This document shows, one piece after another, positions 30,828-39,229 of a stretch of DNA of 64,000 nt. Below the pieces are notes generated by a model. That model ran no database searches. It worked only from the letters and a program-made list of their open reading frames with translations, and had not been told where the DNA came from. Location: assembly GCA_009911355.1 (NCBI GenBank), contig QXXE01000004.1, positions 46,845-110,844 on the forward strand, in the 5' to 3' direction. Within the stretch, counting starts at the first letter, position 1. Every line of letters starts with the position of its first letter. A program made the translations under genes and the position numbers. Source of the DNA: Clostridiaceae bacterium. GTDB lineage: Bacteria; Bacillota; Clostridia; Oscillospirales; Butyricicoccaceae.

Positions 30828-31619
30828 TCAGGCAATCCCGACGTTCTGGAGAGCCGCCCGGATTTTCACAATCCGCTTGTGTACGGCCACATTGGAGATT
30901 TTGACAACATCGGCGATCTGGCGTTCCGTATAATTCTCTTGCACAAGCTCGATGATCTTCCGGTCGATCTCATCCCGTCCAGCCGTGAACCGTTCCAGAT
31001 CGGCCCGGATGATGGCGCTTGTCTCCGTGTTCACAGAGCCGCCCGCGCTTACTCTCGTTTCAATGTAGCTTTCGATCTCGCCGTTATCGTTCATGATCTC
31101 AGGGTCTTGCACTGCGCGGCCATGTTTCCGGTCATCTTCCCAGATTTTCATAATGGCGGCTTTTGCGGCGTTGTAGACAAGGGACTTCAGGGAGCGCGGG
31201 CGCAACCCTTTAGCGGCGCGGCGCTCGTTGGTGATGGGCAGACGGTCAAAGGCATCAAATAGCCTGCAGTATGCCTCGTCGGTGAACTCGTCGAACTGGT
31301 GCCCATACAGCCCCCAGGCGGCACGCTCGTTAAACTGGTGATAGTGATCTTCAGTGCTGTAGCCGATAACATCTTTTGCAGCCCGCACGACACAGCGCTG
31401 GAGCCATTCAACCTGCTTTTCGGGAGTAGTCGCGGCCCACTCAGCGACAACGGCGGCGGCGTTGATTTCAGCGTTGACGCCCTCAGCCTCTGCCCATGCC
31501 TGCTTCAGACACAGAGAGAAAACGACCTCAGAAACCTTGCAGCCCATTTCAGCGGCGGCATTTTTGCGGATAGCCCAGGCGCGGCCCATAATGGCGGAGA
31601 GATTGAAAGTCTTTTTCAT
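30828..31619 (-). CDS. Sigma-factor-like HTH protein
   Basis: 263 residues from ATG 31619, preceded by AAAGGGG. The C-terminal segment (about 220-260: IIELVQENYTERQIADVVKI then SNVAVHKRIVKIRAALQ) is a sigma-70 region-4 type helix-turn-helix. A helical middle (DEFTDEAYCRLFDAFDRLP) fits a region-2-like domain but is not conclusive. It lies at the promoter-proximal head of the left arm with its own consensus promoter, and could direct transcription from the repeated left-arm promoters; that is inference. An alternative is a helical regulator without polymerase contact. Confidence 0.65.
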   Translation of the reverse strand: MKKTFNLSAIMGRAWAIRKNAAAEMGCKVSEVVFSLCLKQAWAEAEGVNAEINAAAVVAEWAATTPEKQVEWLQRCVVRAAKDVIGYSTEDHYHQFNERAAWGLYGHQFDEFTDEAYCRLFDAFDRLPITNERRAAKGLRPRSLKSLVYNAAKAAIMKIWEDDRKHGRAVQDPEIMNDNGEIESYIETRVSAGGSVNTETSAIIRADLERFTAGRDEIDRKIIELVQENYTERQIADVVKISNVAVHKRIVKIRAALQNVGIA

Positions 31620-31640
31620 GATATGTATACCCCTTTACAA

Positions 31641-31655
31641 TGATTTTGTTCGCCC
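31641..31655 (-). promoter_or_regulatory. RACGAACAAAATCA leader motif
   Basis: Minus strand GGGCGAACAAAATCA between the promoter and the sigma-like gene. Confidence 0.65.
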
Positions 31656-31720
31656 TTAAAGAGAAGAAGCACGACGGCCAGAAGCCGCCCGGACTGCCTA
31701 CCCCCTTTTGGGTATACCCT

Positions 31721-31750
31721 ATTATACCATACTCTTTCCCAGTTTGTCAA
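31721..31750 (-). promoter_or_regulatory. Promoter of the sigma-like gene
   Basis: Minus strand TTGACA, 18-nt spacer, TATAAT. A motif copy abuts each side. Confidence 0.85.
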
Positions 31751-31765
31751 TGATTTTGTTCGTCA
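31751..31765 (-). promoter_or_regulatory. RACGAACAAAATCA motif abutting the -35
   Basis: Minus strand ATGACGAACAAAATCA runs directly into TTGACA. Confidence 0.65.
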
Positions 31766-31839
31766 TTAAGATATTTTTAGGGGCGAAAATTAGCCAAAGA
31801 TTCAGCCTTGAAATTGTGCATTTTGCCATATACTCAGCT

Positions 31840-32390
31840 CGCCCGATCTGTTGCCCAGCATCGCCCAGAGAGACACGCCCAGCCTACCCCAGCCCCAGCA
31901 GAGGCACAGCCGCAGAGAATAGCCCAGCACCCGCAGCCCCTGCCACGCCTGCCCAGCATGGGCACGGATAGCAGAGACACAGACGGCCAGAGGGAGAGAC
32001 ACACGGAGAGCGACGGAGAGAGGGAGAGCAAGACGGACGGAGAGAACACCCCAGCGCCAGCCCAGCGGCCTGGAGCCTACCAGCCCAGCCCCAGCAGAGA
32101 GCCGCCGACCATCTCCCAGTAACCGCCCAGCCTGAACCCGTCCAGCATCCCACGGCATCTCATCCCGTCCAGCCGTGAGAACTCAGCAGAGAGGAGAGGG
32201 AGAGGGGGAGAGGATGAGGAGCAAGCCGGAACCACAGAGCCGCACGCCGTCAAAGTCATAATTGCCGAACCCAACACCAGACACGCCCGCCCCACCTGCC
32301 GCCCGTCTGCCGTACAACCTGCCAGCCGTCACCATCTCAGGCCAGCCGCCCGCCGTCGTGCTGCCGCTATTTCAATTCTGCTTTTGGAGA
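31840..32390. other. T-poor low-complexity intergenic region
   Basis: About 550 bp with very few T on the plus strand and repeating CCCAGC, CAGAGA and GGAGAG words. It has open frames on both strands only because stop codons are rare; none has a convincing start or protein. It contains a 20-bp exact copy (32159-32178) of sequence in the sigma-like gene (30969-30988). The flanks 31770-31840 and 32390-32720 hold no gene either. Confidence 0.7.
32159..32178. repeat. 20-bp repeat shared with 30969-30988
   Basis: ctcatcccgtccagccgtga occurs here and inside the sigma-like gene, same orientation. Confidence 0.7.
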
Positions 32391-32724
32391 GAAAACAGAA
32401 CCCCGCCCCAATAACCCCGAATTTACACGGGAAAAGCCCGCCCCACCTGCCAGCACCGCCCACCATGACCGGGGGAGCCTCTACATTTTGAACTTCACGC
32501 CATATCTACGATATGTCTCCAGTACCCTCATCTCCACACGAAACCCCTCTCAACCGTTCGATTCACTGTTCGGCCTTACAGCCGTACAAACTCGAACCTT
32601 AGACAGATTTATCTTTACATCAAAATCAGCATTTTAGCATTTATTTTGCTCTAAATTGAAGATCTAACCATCCTATAAACTCGGCATTTCCCTCGAATAA
32701 CAAGCAACTAAATCAAAGTTTTTA

Positions 32725-32753
32725 TTGACATTGTGCCCAAAATAGAGTATAAT
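32725..32753 (+). promoter_or_regulatory. Consensus promoter
   Basis: TTGACA, 17-nt spacer, TATAAT; the leader downstream holds AACGAACAAAATGG at 32791-32804. Confidence 0.9.
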
Positions 32754-32814
32754 AGAACTGTGGGAAACCACGAATTTCCCCGTCCGTAGCAACGAACAAA
32801 ATGGAGGGTTTTCT

Positions 32815-33591
32815 ATGAACACTCAGCTTTCCCTTTTCGAGCAGGAGTCTACCGCTCCCGTAGTAATCCAGACCCACGCTAAGGTCATCCAACTCTTTCC
32901 CAGTGCCCCTCCCAGAAAGCCCAACTATCGTGCTGGTGGAGAGCAGACCGTATTCCCGATCAAGCGCCAGGAGGATCTGAACGCTATGGCTACATGGCTC
33001 TACCATAATGCAGATCGTAAATACCTCCTTGGCTTTATCCTGGGAATCAACCTTGGTCTTAGAGCTAATGAACTTCTGGAGCTGAAGCACTCCGACATCT
33101 TCTTCCCCAATGGTGAATTGAAATATATTTCTGATGATTTCTCTGACACTACGGATAAGATGAGTGTCTACCAGAACAAGGTGCATAAACGTCGTGGAAT
33201 GTATCTCAACTCCTCATGCGTTAAGGCTCTCGACTGGTATTTCCCCATAAAGTCGCCGGCACTCTACTCCAACGCATTTCTCTTCCCGTCTCGTGAGGGT
33301 GGTCACATTGAAGTCGATACTCTCCGTAAGGTTTTGAAAGATGCTGCCAAAGCCTGTGGGCTGAAGCAGAACATTGGAACTCACACTCTGCGCAAAACTT
33401 TCGGCTACTTCCACTACCAGAGCAATCATGATATTGTATTTCTTCAAAGACTCTTCGGCCATTCCTCAGCACTGATTACTATGCGGTACATTGGTATCGC
33501 TGATGAGGAAGAGAAGAAATCTTATCATGAGGTATCTATTGATCTGATAGGAGCACTGGAACCGAAACTGACATCATCTGATGTACAATAG
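32815..33591 (+). CDS. Tyrosine recombinase / integrase-like protein
   Basis: 258 residues; GGAGGG upstream. The tyrosine-recombinase catalytic set is present: Arg in LGLRANELLELKHSD (near residue 78), HTLRKTFGY (near 192), GHSSALITMRYIG with the nucleophile Tyr (near 222-232). Residues 1-55 form a non-homologous N-terminus with little room for a full core-binding domain, so it is shorter than typical phage integrases. It could integrate the phage or resolve genome multimers. Strong consensus promoter and a large downstream terminator. Confidence 0.88.
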   Translation: MNTQLSLFEQESTAPVVIQTHAKVIQLFPSAPPRKPNYRAGGEQTVFPIKRQEDLNAMATWLYHNADRKYLLGFILGINLGLRANELLELKHSDIFFPNGELKYISDDFSDTTDKMSVYQNKVHKRRGMYLNSSCVKALDWYFPIKSPALYSNAFLFPSREGGHIEVDTLRKVLKDAAKACGLKQNIGTHTLRKTFGYFHYQSNHDIVFLQRLFGHSSALITMRYIGIADEEEKKSYHEVSIDLIGALEPKLTSSDVQ

Positions 33592-33636
33592 CTTCACTCT
33601 GGTTGGCTTTTACTATCGGAGAGCAGAGGTGGGGCT

Positions 33637-33700
33637 TATCCTGCGATATGTTTCCAGCAGCTGCCGAGCGTAGCGAGGCAGGATAAGCGCATTTTTTCAA
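33637..33700 (+). terminator. Long-stem terminator
   Basis: GCTTATCCTGC ... GCAGGATAAGC then GCATTTTTTC. The rest of the 318-bp gap (to 33909) is AT-rich with two CACGATTTT repeats and no gene. Confidence 0.75.
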
Positions 33701-33909
33701 AATCAGAAAACACGATTTTCATAACTTTTTCACGATTTTTGAGCAAAGCGAAATTACCCCTTCCCCTTCTAAGGGACGATTTTAGAAAAGCCGAGTATAT
33801 CAAGGGTTTAGAGGCAATTAAAAACAGAATTTATAACCTCGAAAGTCATAAACCATTTTTGACCACCTCTAAAATCTGAACATTTTTTAACTGAAAAGGA
33901 GGAGAGAGA

Positions 33910-34494
33910 ATGTCAAAGAATTTCTATATCTCAGACACCCACTTTGGACACAAGAACATTCTCAGATACGACAACCGCCCATTCTTCACCACCACCGAGA
34001 TGGATAAAGAGATGATTGCTCGGTGGAATAGTGCAGTTCAGCCGGACGACACAGTTTATATCCTTGGAGACTTCTGCTGGAAGGGTGAGGATCGGTGGTT
34101 TGATATCCTGGAGCATCTAAATGGTCGTAAGGTGTTGATCCGAGGCAATCACGATCCTGATAAGATGAGCGACCGAGTGGCGAAGCATTTTGCTGAGGTG
34201 GCCGACTACAAGGAGGTGGATGACGCCGGCAGAAAGATTGTCCTATGCCATTACCCCATCCCGTGCTTTAAGAATCATTTCTACGGTTGGTATCACCTAT
34301 ACGGCCATGTCCATGTATCGTTTGAGGCAAACATGATGGAGAGTGACAAGTACCTTATGCGGGATCTATATGACAAACAATGCAATATGTATAATGTGGG
34401 CTGCATGATGCCGTGGATGGATTACACTCCGAGAACGCTGGACGAAATCATTGAGCGGTACTCCGCAGGAGGAAACCCTGATGGCAAAGTATAG
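33910..34494 (+). CDS. Calcineurin-like metallophosphoesterase
   Basis: 194 residues; GGAGGAG upstream. Metal-site motifs in order: SDTHFGH (9), LGDFCW near 52, RGNHD near 80, CHYP near 115 and GHVH near 135. The small size matches phage phosphoesterases of the YfcE/MJ0936-like group. Substrate unknown; heads a co-directional cluster with DUF1848 and HNH genes, overlapping the next by 14 nt. Confidence 0.9.
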   Translation: MSKNFYISDTHFGHKNILRYDNRPFFTTTEMDKEMIARWNSAVQPDDTVYILGDFCWKGEDRWFDILEHLNGRKVLIRGNHDPDKMSDRVAKHFAEVADYKEVDDAGRKIVLCHYPIPCFKNHFYGWYHLYGHVHVSFEANMMESDKYLMRDLYDKQCNMYNVGCMMPWMDYTPRTLDEIIERYSAGGNPDGKV

Positions 34495-35254
34495 AATAGG
34501 GGCGACAAACGGTGGTGATGCTGGATTGGATCTCTCCTGGCGAGGCAAGATGGACGCTGTGGATGGGGCGGTGTTGATTACCAAGCACATTACTCCTCAG
34601 TTTATTGAAGCGGTACACAATCTGGAGAATGTGGTCGTTCATGCAACCTGTACTGGATACGGCGGAACAGTGCTGGAACCGAATGTTCCCACCGTTACGG
34701 AACAGTTTGCCAGAGTGAAAGATCTGATAGCAGTGGGATTCCCGAAAGAAAGGATTGTTATACGGGTAGATCCCATCATCCCTACCACAAAAGGAATCCA
34801 AACAGCAATGGGTGTGCTCAAAATGTTCATGGATGCCAGTTTCTATCGCTATCGAATAAGCATAATTGATATGTACCCGCACGTCCGAAAGCGTTTTGCT
34901 GCCGCTGGACTTCCGCTTCCCTATGGTGATAGCTTTGCTCCGCACAGGGAAGATTGGCAAAGAGTAAACAAAATGATTACCGACACCAAGATATACTGGG
35001 CTAACGGTAATCACTCTGATGATATCCGAATCGAGGCGTGTGCAGAACCCACACTGACAGAAGCTATTCGATGCGGTTGCGTTTCGGAGTACGATATTTC
35101 ACTGATGGGGTTGACCGTAGATAGTGATGATCTGGACACTGCTGGCTACCAACGGCGGGACTGCCTCTGCTATTCTGGGAAGAAAGAACTGTTGAATGGC
35201 AAAAAGCCGTGCCCGTACCAATGCCTCTACTGCTTTTGGAAGGATGTGAAGTAA
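34481..35254 (+). CDS. DUF1848-family protein
   Basis: 257 residues from ATG 34481 (GGAGG). The mid-region HATCTGYGGTVLEPNVP then ERIVIRVDPIIPT is the DUF1848 pattern (usually TGY...EP...RYDP). The C-terminus has Cys pairs (RDCLCYSG ... CPYQCLYCFW) like the family's terminal metal cluster. Often compared with radical-SAM-like folds, but its reaction is unknown. Overlaps the phosphoesterase; its stop overlaps the HNH start (TAATG). Confidence 0.8.
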   Translation: MAKYRIGATNGGDAGLDLSWRGKMDAVDGAVLITKHITPQFIEAVHNLENVVVHATCTGYGGTVLEPNVPTVTEQFARVKDLIAVGFPKERIVIRVDPIIPTTKGIQTAMGVLKMFMDASFYRYRISIIDMYPHVRKRFAAAGLPLPYGDSFAPHREDWQRVNKMITDTKIYWANGNHSDDIRIEACAEPTLTEAIRCGCVSEYDISLMGLTVDSDDLDTAGYQRRDCLCYSGKKELLNGKKPCPYQCLYCFWKDVK

Positions 35255-35610
35255 TGGCAGATAGAAGAAGATTATCCCAGGCCGAGCGGCGCACTGTTTA
35301 TAACAAGATGGGCGGTCACTGCGCATACTGTGGAGAAGATCTGAGTTTTGAGGATATGCAAGTCGATCATATCCTTCCGGTGTGGAACGGCAAAGACCGA
35401 GATGTGCTGGAAAATATGCTGCCATCGTGTCGTAGTTGTAACCATTACAAACGCGGGAACACGCTGGAGGGGTGGCGGCGGATTCTGGAAGCAACGCCGG
35501 CCACCTTGGAGCGAGACTGCTATACGTACAGGCAGGCGGTTCGGTTTGGGTTGGTGTCGCCGACACCAAAGCGAGTGGTGTTCTACTTTGAAAAAGTAGC
35601 GGCACTCTAA
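35254..35610 (+). CDS. HNH endonuclease
   Basis: 118 residues. CAYCGED, then MQVDHILPVWNGKDRDVLEN, then LPSCRSCNHYKRG: a complete zinc-finger HNH fold. Could be a homing nuclease or a packaging/recombination nuclease; tight coupling to DUF1848 favours an operon function. Confidence 0.9.
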   Translation: MADRRRLSQAERRTVYNKMGGHCAYCGEDLSFEDMQVDHILPVWNGKDRDVLENMLPSCRSCNHYKRGNTLEGWRRILEATPATLERDCYTYRQAVRFGLVSPTPKRVVFYFEKVAAL

Positions 35611-35621
35611 AAAACATATTA

Positions 35622-35636
35622 ACAACAAACAAAATC
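35622..35636 (+). promoter_or_regulatory. RACGAACAAAATCA leader motif (variant)
   Basis: CAACAAACAAAATCG directly before the GAGGTGAG ribosome site of the next gene. Confidence 0.5.
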
Positions 35637-35647
35637 GAGGTGAGATT

Positions 35648-35788
35648 ATGAATACGGTCGCTTGTATCAGCCCTTTTGCTAACGATCCTTTTGCATTGGT
35701 GTGTCAGGCGTATAAAAACCTATATGATAAGCCTTTCCTGGCGCTCTTTGATCAGCATAAGGAGGGTGCAAAAGGTGAGCAAAGGTAA
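35648..35788 (+). CDS. Unknown 46-residue protein
   Basis: ATG 35648 with GAGGTGAG. MNTVACISPFANDPFALVCQ opening. It overlaps the following GTG gene by 14 nt. Confidence 0.6.
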   Translation: MNTVACISPFANDPFALVCQAYKNLYDKPFLALFDQHKEGAKGEQR

Positions 35789-35951
35789 CGATTACAGAAA
35801 ATTGTTCAGCATTGACAGATTTGCGCGGTACTTATACTGTCAGCACGCTCGGCTAAACCAGTTGAGGAGTGATAAGCGTGAGGCAAAGCGAAAACTGCGC
35901 CGGCAAACAAAGGCCGAGATCAGAAAAGAAAGGAATGATGCGTGTGACTGA
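35775..35951 (+). CDS. Unknown basic 58-residue protein
   Basis: GTG 35775 with GGAGGG. C-terminal two thirds Arg/Lys-rich helix (KREAKRKLRRQTKAEIRKER), likely nucleic-acid binding. Confidence 0.6.
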   Translation: MSKGNDYRKLFSIDRFARYLYCQHARLNQLRSDKREAKRKLRRQTKAEIRKERNDACD

Positions 35952-36327
35952 AAATGATAGTGTTGTGAAAGAGCTGAAGAAGAGGTGTGAACAACTGGCG
36001 GCTGAGGTTCAAACTTATCATAATGCCGCAGCTCTGTATGGTATCGACCCGATGACTATGCTGACATTGGCGAAGAGTCAGATCAAAACCTGTGCAGACA
36101 ATATTCGTTTGATGGAGAAAATGGAGAGCGTACTGGATATGTTCAAGTGGGTGCCAAAAGATTTGACCGCAAACGAAGTTTGTAGGGCAATCACTCATTA
36201 TGATGGCGACGGGTCTAAGCCATATTGTGACCTGGTTTATTGCGGGCTTGATGTTATCCGTAAATATCTTGAAGTGAGGAGTGAGCTTAATGAGTGGAGA
36301 AAAAGCAACTTGCCGCTTAGTGAATAA
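35938..36327 (+). CDS. Unknown 129-residue helical protein
   Basis: ATG 35938 (AAAGGA upstream; ATG 35935 also possible). Coiled-coil N-terminus (VVKELKKRCEQLAAEVQTYH), helical C-terminus. No family recognised. Confidence 0.7.
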   Translation: MRVTENDSVVKELKKRCEQLAAEVQTYHNAAALYGIDPMTMLTLAKSQIKTCADNIRLMEKMESVLDMFKWVPKDLTANEVCRAITHYDGDGSKPYCDLVYCGLDVIRKYLEVRSELNEWRKSNLPLSE

Positions 36328-37135
36328 CGGCGTTTTGTTAAGTGTTCCTCAATTCGATGTGGGACAAATTGCGGAGTCCGGCCAATGTTTTCGGATTCAA
36401 TCACTTTCTGATGGAGGTTTTTTGGCAGTTACAGGACAGAAATTTGTGCGAATTATCCCCAAGGAAAATGGAGGATATATATTTTGCTGCGCGTGGGAAG
36501 AATTTCGGGATGTGTGGCTACCATACTTCGATTTGGATACGGATTACGGTGTGTATCAGCGCCAAATGTCCGACGATCCGTTTTTGATGGCGGCGATTCA
36601 GGCTGGTGGCGGTATCAGAATTTTGCGGCAGGATTTGTGGGAGATGGTTGTCACATTTGTAATCTCCCAACGCAACAATATCCCCCGAATTAGGAACACA
36701 GTTGAATGTTTGTGCAAAAATTTCGGAACACAGCTGGGCGAGATAGATGGACATGAAATTTACAGTTTTCCTACTGCGGAACAGCTGAAGAATAAAGACC
36801 TTGCCTGCGCGTCTTTGGGGTATAGAGAGAAATATATTAAAGAGCTTTGTAATTGGCAACCTGGATTTTGGGCACGCCTTGCAGAGCAGAACGATGATGG
36901 GGCTAAGAAGATTCTGCTGAACCTAAGTGGAGTAGGTGAGAAAGTTGCGAATTGCGTCATGCTCTTTGGCCTACATCGAATGAACAGCTACCCCAGGGAT
37001 GTGTGGATCAATCGCATGATTGACGATATTTATCATGGTAGTTTTGATTCTAACAGATATGCTGGATACGCTGGATATGTTCAGCAGCTACAGTTCTTCT
37101 ACTATCGGAAGATGGAAAAGGGGGCGGGAATGTGA
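36290..37135 (+). CDS. 8-oxoguanine DNA glycosylase-like protein (OGG1 superfamily)
   Basis: 281 residues from ATG 36290. Helix-hairpin-helix LSGVGEKVANCVMLFGL (near residue 215) carries the catalytic Lys position; the following YPRDVWINRM supplies the Asp. N-terminal beta domain with GQCFRI, as in OGG1/AlkA-type glycosylases. Phage repair of oxidised DNA is the likely role. Overlaps the neighbouring genes, so part of a replication/repair operon. Confidence 0.85.
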   Translation: MSGEKATCRLVNNGVLLSVPQFDVGQIAESGQCFRIQSLSDGGFLAVTGQKFVRIIPKENGGYIFCCAWEEFRDVWLPYFDLDTDYGVYQRQMSDDPFLMAAIQAGGGIRILRQDLWEMVVTFVISQRNNIPRIRNTVECLCKNFGTQLGEIDGHEIYSFPTAEQLKNKDLACASLGYREKYIKELCNWQPGFWARLAEQNDDGAKKILLNLSGVGEKVANCVMLFGLHRMNSYPRDVWINRMIDDIYHGSFDSNRYAGYAGYVQQLQFFYYRKMEKGAGM

Positions 37136-38352
37136 CAGTTAAGGTTTGCGATATGATTATGGGGGCCGGCAAAACTGAGAGTGCGATCACCCAGATGAAT
37201 CATGACGATGAGAGTCGCTACATCTTCATTACCCCTTATTTGGATGAGGTAGAACGCATTAAGCGAAGCTGTACTGTTCGAGATTTCAAAGATCCGCAGA
37301 ATAAAGGAAACCGCAAGCTGGGAGATTTGCACAGGCTTTTAGCAGCGGGAAGTAATATTGCAAGCACCCATTCATTGTTCGAGATGTATAATGCTGAGAC
37401 AATTTCACTTATTCGGGCCGGTGGATATAAACTTATCTTGGATGAAGTCTTTCAGGTAGCACAGAATCTTGAAATCTCCCCAAAGGATTTGAAGATGCTT
37501 CGGGCTGAGATGATAGAGGTGGACGAAGATTGCAAGGTACGATGGGTCAAAGAAGACTACCAGGGGCGTTTTGAAGACTTACGAGATATGTGCATGACCG
37601 GAAATGTGATTCTCTATAAGGAATGTCTTATGCTCTGGTTGTACCCCATCGAGGTATTTCACGCTTTTCAAGATATTATTATTCTGACCTATATGTTCGA
37701 TGCCCAAGTGCAAAAATACTATTTTGATATGGCGGGGATTGAGGTTCAGCGAATTGGCACGGTGTATGAGCGTGGGGAATATCATTTTACAGAATACATT
37801 CGTATGCCAGAGTATGTAAAAACCTTACATGAAAAAATTCACATTCTGGAGGATGCAAAGTTAAACAAAATCGGAGATCAATACGCCAGTTTGTCTTTCT
37901 CATGGTATGAACGATCACGGAAAGTAAAAGGACAGCCGCAACTTCGCCAAATGAGAAACAACTTAGTAAATGTTTTTACTAATCGCTTTGGTTCTGCGAC
38001 TGGGCAAAATCTCTGGACTACTTTTAAGGACTACCAGGATGTTTTGAAGGGGAAAGGCTATACCAAAGGATTTCTTTCCTATAATATCCGAGCGACCAAT
38101 GCTTATCGAGGCCGGGATCATCTGGCCTATTGTGTCAATGTGTTCTATAACCCACTGATGAAGAATTACTTTTTGGATCACGGTGTAGAGGTGAAAGAGA
38201 ATGAGTACGCTTTGGGCGAGATGATCCAGTGGATTTGGCGGTCTGCAATCCGCGACGGAAAAGAAATCTGGATTTATGTTCCCAGCCGGCGTATGCGTGA
38301 ACTGTTAAAACAGTGGCTGGTATGTCTTTCTTCTACCGTTAGTGACGAATAA
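37132..38352 (+). CDS. DEAD-like helicase/ATPase
   Basis: 406 residues; GTG start overlapping the previous stop (ATGTGA). Walker A MGAGKTES at residues 10-17, motif Ia-like YIFITPYLDEVERI, Walker B KLILDEVFQ near 103, and a C-terminal half with KGFLSYNIRATNAYRGRDHL resembling motifs V-VI. It resembles the short SF2 helicases of large phages. Replication or recombination role likely. Confidence 0.75.
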   Translation: MTVKVCDMIMGAGKTESAITQMNHDDESRYIFITPYLDEVERIKRSCTVRDFKDPQNKGNRKLGDLHRLLAAGSNIASTHSLFEMYNAETISLIRAGGYKLILDEVFQVAQNLEISPKDLKMLRAEMIEVDEDCKVRWVKEDYQGRFEDLRDMCMTGNVILYKECLMLWLYPIEVFHAFQDIIILTYMFDAQVQKYYFDMAGIEVQRIGTVYERGEYHFTEYIRMPEYVKTLHEKIHILEDAKLNKIGDQYASLSFSWYERSRKVKGQPQLRQMRNNLVNVFTNRFGSATGQNLWTTFKDYQDVLKGKGYTKGFLSYNIRATNAYRGRDHLAYCVNVFYNPLMKNYFLDHGVEVKENEYALGEMIQWIWRSAIRDGKEIWIYVPSRRMRELLKQWLVCLSSTVSDE

Positions 38353-38357
38353 AATCA
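38342..38357 (+). promoter_or_regulatory. RACGAACAAAATCA leader motif (one base variant)
   Basis: GTGACGAATAAAATCA overlaps the end of the helicase gene and leads into 38371. Confidence 0.5.
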
Positions 38358-38370
38358 TGGCGGTGAAATT

Positions 38371-38703
38371 ATGGATGATATCAGAGAAACTGCATGGGAT
38401 CATATCAGTGGAGAAAAGAGGGCAACCTTCTCTACTTCTGAGAAGAAATGGATTAGAGAAATCCAACGATTACATGAACAGTATCCAGACGAAGTGGATA
38501 TTCGGTGTGTGAACAAAGACGGGAGTATTTTGGCATACGTCCCTGTAGAGTGGTTAAGAATCAGACCAAAAAAGAAAAGCAATCTATCGGCGGAGCAAAT
38601 AGCGGCGTCAAAAGCAAGACTTGAATTGGCAAGACAAAAACGGCTGGATGATTTAAGGAAAGCTGACGCAGCGGTGGCGACAATGGAAGGAGGTAGCAAA
38701 TGA
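38371..38703 (+). CDS. Unknown 110-residue protein
   Basis: ATG 38371, GGTGA upstream. Beta centre (SILAYVPVEWLRIRP) and helical, charged C-terminus. The family is not recognised. Stop overlaps the next ATG (ATGA). Confidence 0.7.
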   Translation: MDDIRETAWDHISGEKRATFSTSEKKWIREIQRLHEQYPDEVDIRCVNKDGSILAYVPVEWLRIRPKKKSNLSAEQIAASKARLELARQKRLDDLRKADAAVATMEGGSK

Positions 38704-38891
38704 ACACCGCGAATCAAGAATGTATTTGGAAAGACCAATGTGGTGGCGAGTGTCTTGGGCATTGTCCAGGTTATACACCCGCTGGTAAATCAAATAAGCA
38801 TAAGAGCCTTTACTTCCGCATTTTGAAGGAAAACGTGGAAGAGTACCAAAAAATGATCAACGACTATTCTGACGGGGAGGCTGATTATTAG
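38700..38891 (+). CDS. Cys-containing 63-residue protein
   Basis: ATG 38700, GGAGG upstream. CIWKDQCGGECLGHC (8-22) looks like a small metal-binding knuckle, followed by a helix. Coupled to both neighbours. Confidence 0.7.
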   Translation: MNTANQECIWKDQCGGECLGHCPGYTPAGKSNKHKSLYFRILKENVEEYQKMINDYSDGEADY

Positions 38892-39229
38892 TGAACCGTG
38901 AACAACGTAGAGCGTTTAAGAAGAAGCATAAGAAAAGCGTGCGTGAGCACGCGGCGGATCGGTTTAATAAGCTCTCTCAGGAGATTGAAAATCCGCTACA
39001 TGATGGTGATAAAGTACAGCTGGATGTTGATCGAATTATCAGTCGTAAAGATTACGCTCAGACGACGGAAGAATATCATTCTTTTGTTGAGTCCAGCAGG
39101 GATAGGGTATTTACTGTTCGCTTGTACCGGAAGCGCAAGGATGGTTTCTCTGCAATTATTGAGTTGGTGGAGGAACCTAAATGGTTGTTCTGGTATGGCG
39201 ACTTGGTTCTGGTAGAGAATGGAGGGTAG
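38891..39229 (+). CDS. Unknown 112-residue basic protein
   Basis: GTG start. The basic N-terminus (MNREQRRAFKKKHKKSVREH) resembles small phage proteins that sit beside replication genes; the C-terminus is beta-rich. Function unknown. Overlaps the polymerase-like gene by 11 nt. Confidence 0.7.
   Translation: MNREQRRAFKKKHKKSVREHAADRFNKLSQEIENPLHDGDKVQLDVDRIISRKDYAQTTEEYHSFVESSRDRVFTVRLYRKRKDGFSAIIELVEEPKWLFWYGDLVLVENGG

Noticed and set aside
31808..32158. Open frames of about 100 codons on both strands
   Set aside because: Low-complexity products, no ribosome site, open only because the region lacks T-containing stops.
33637..33700. Attachment site (attP) after the integrase
   Set aside because: The inverted repeat has the form of a terminator with a T run, and no core duplicate was found in the window.
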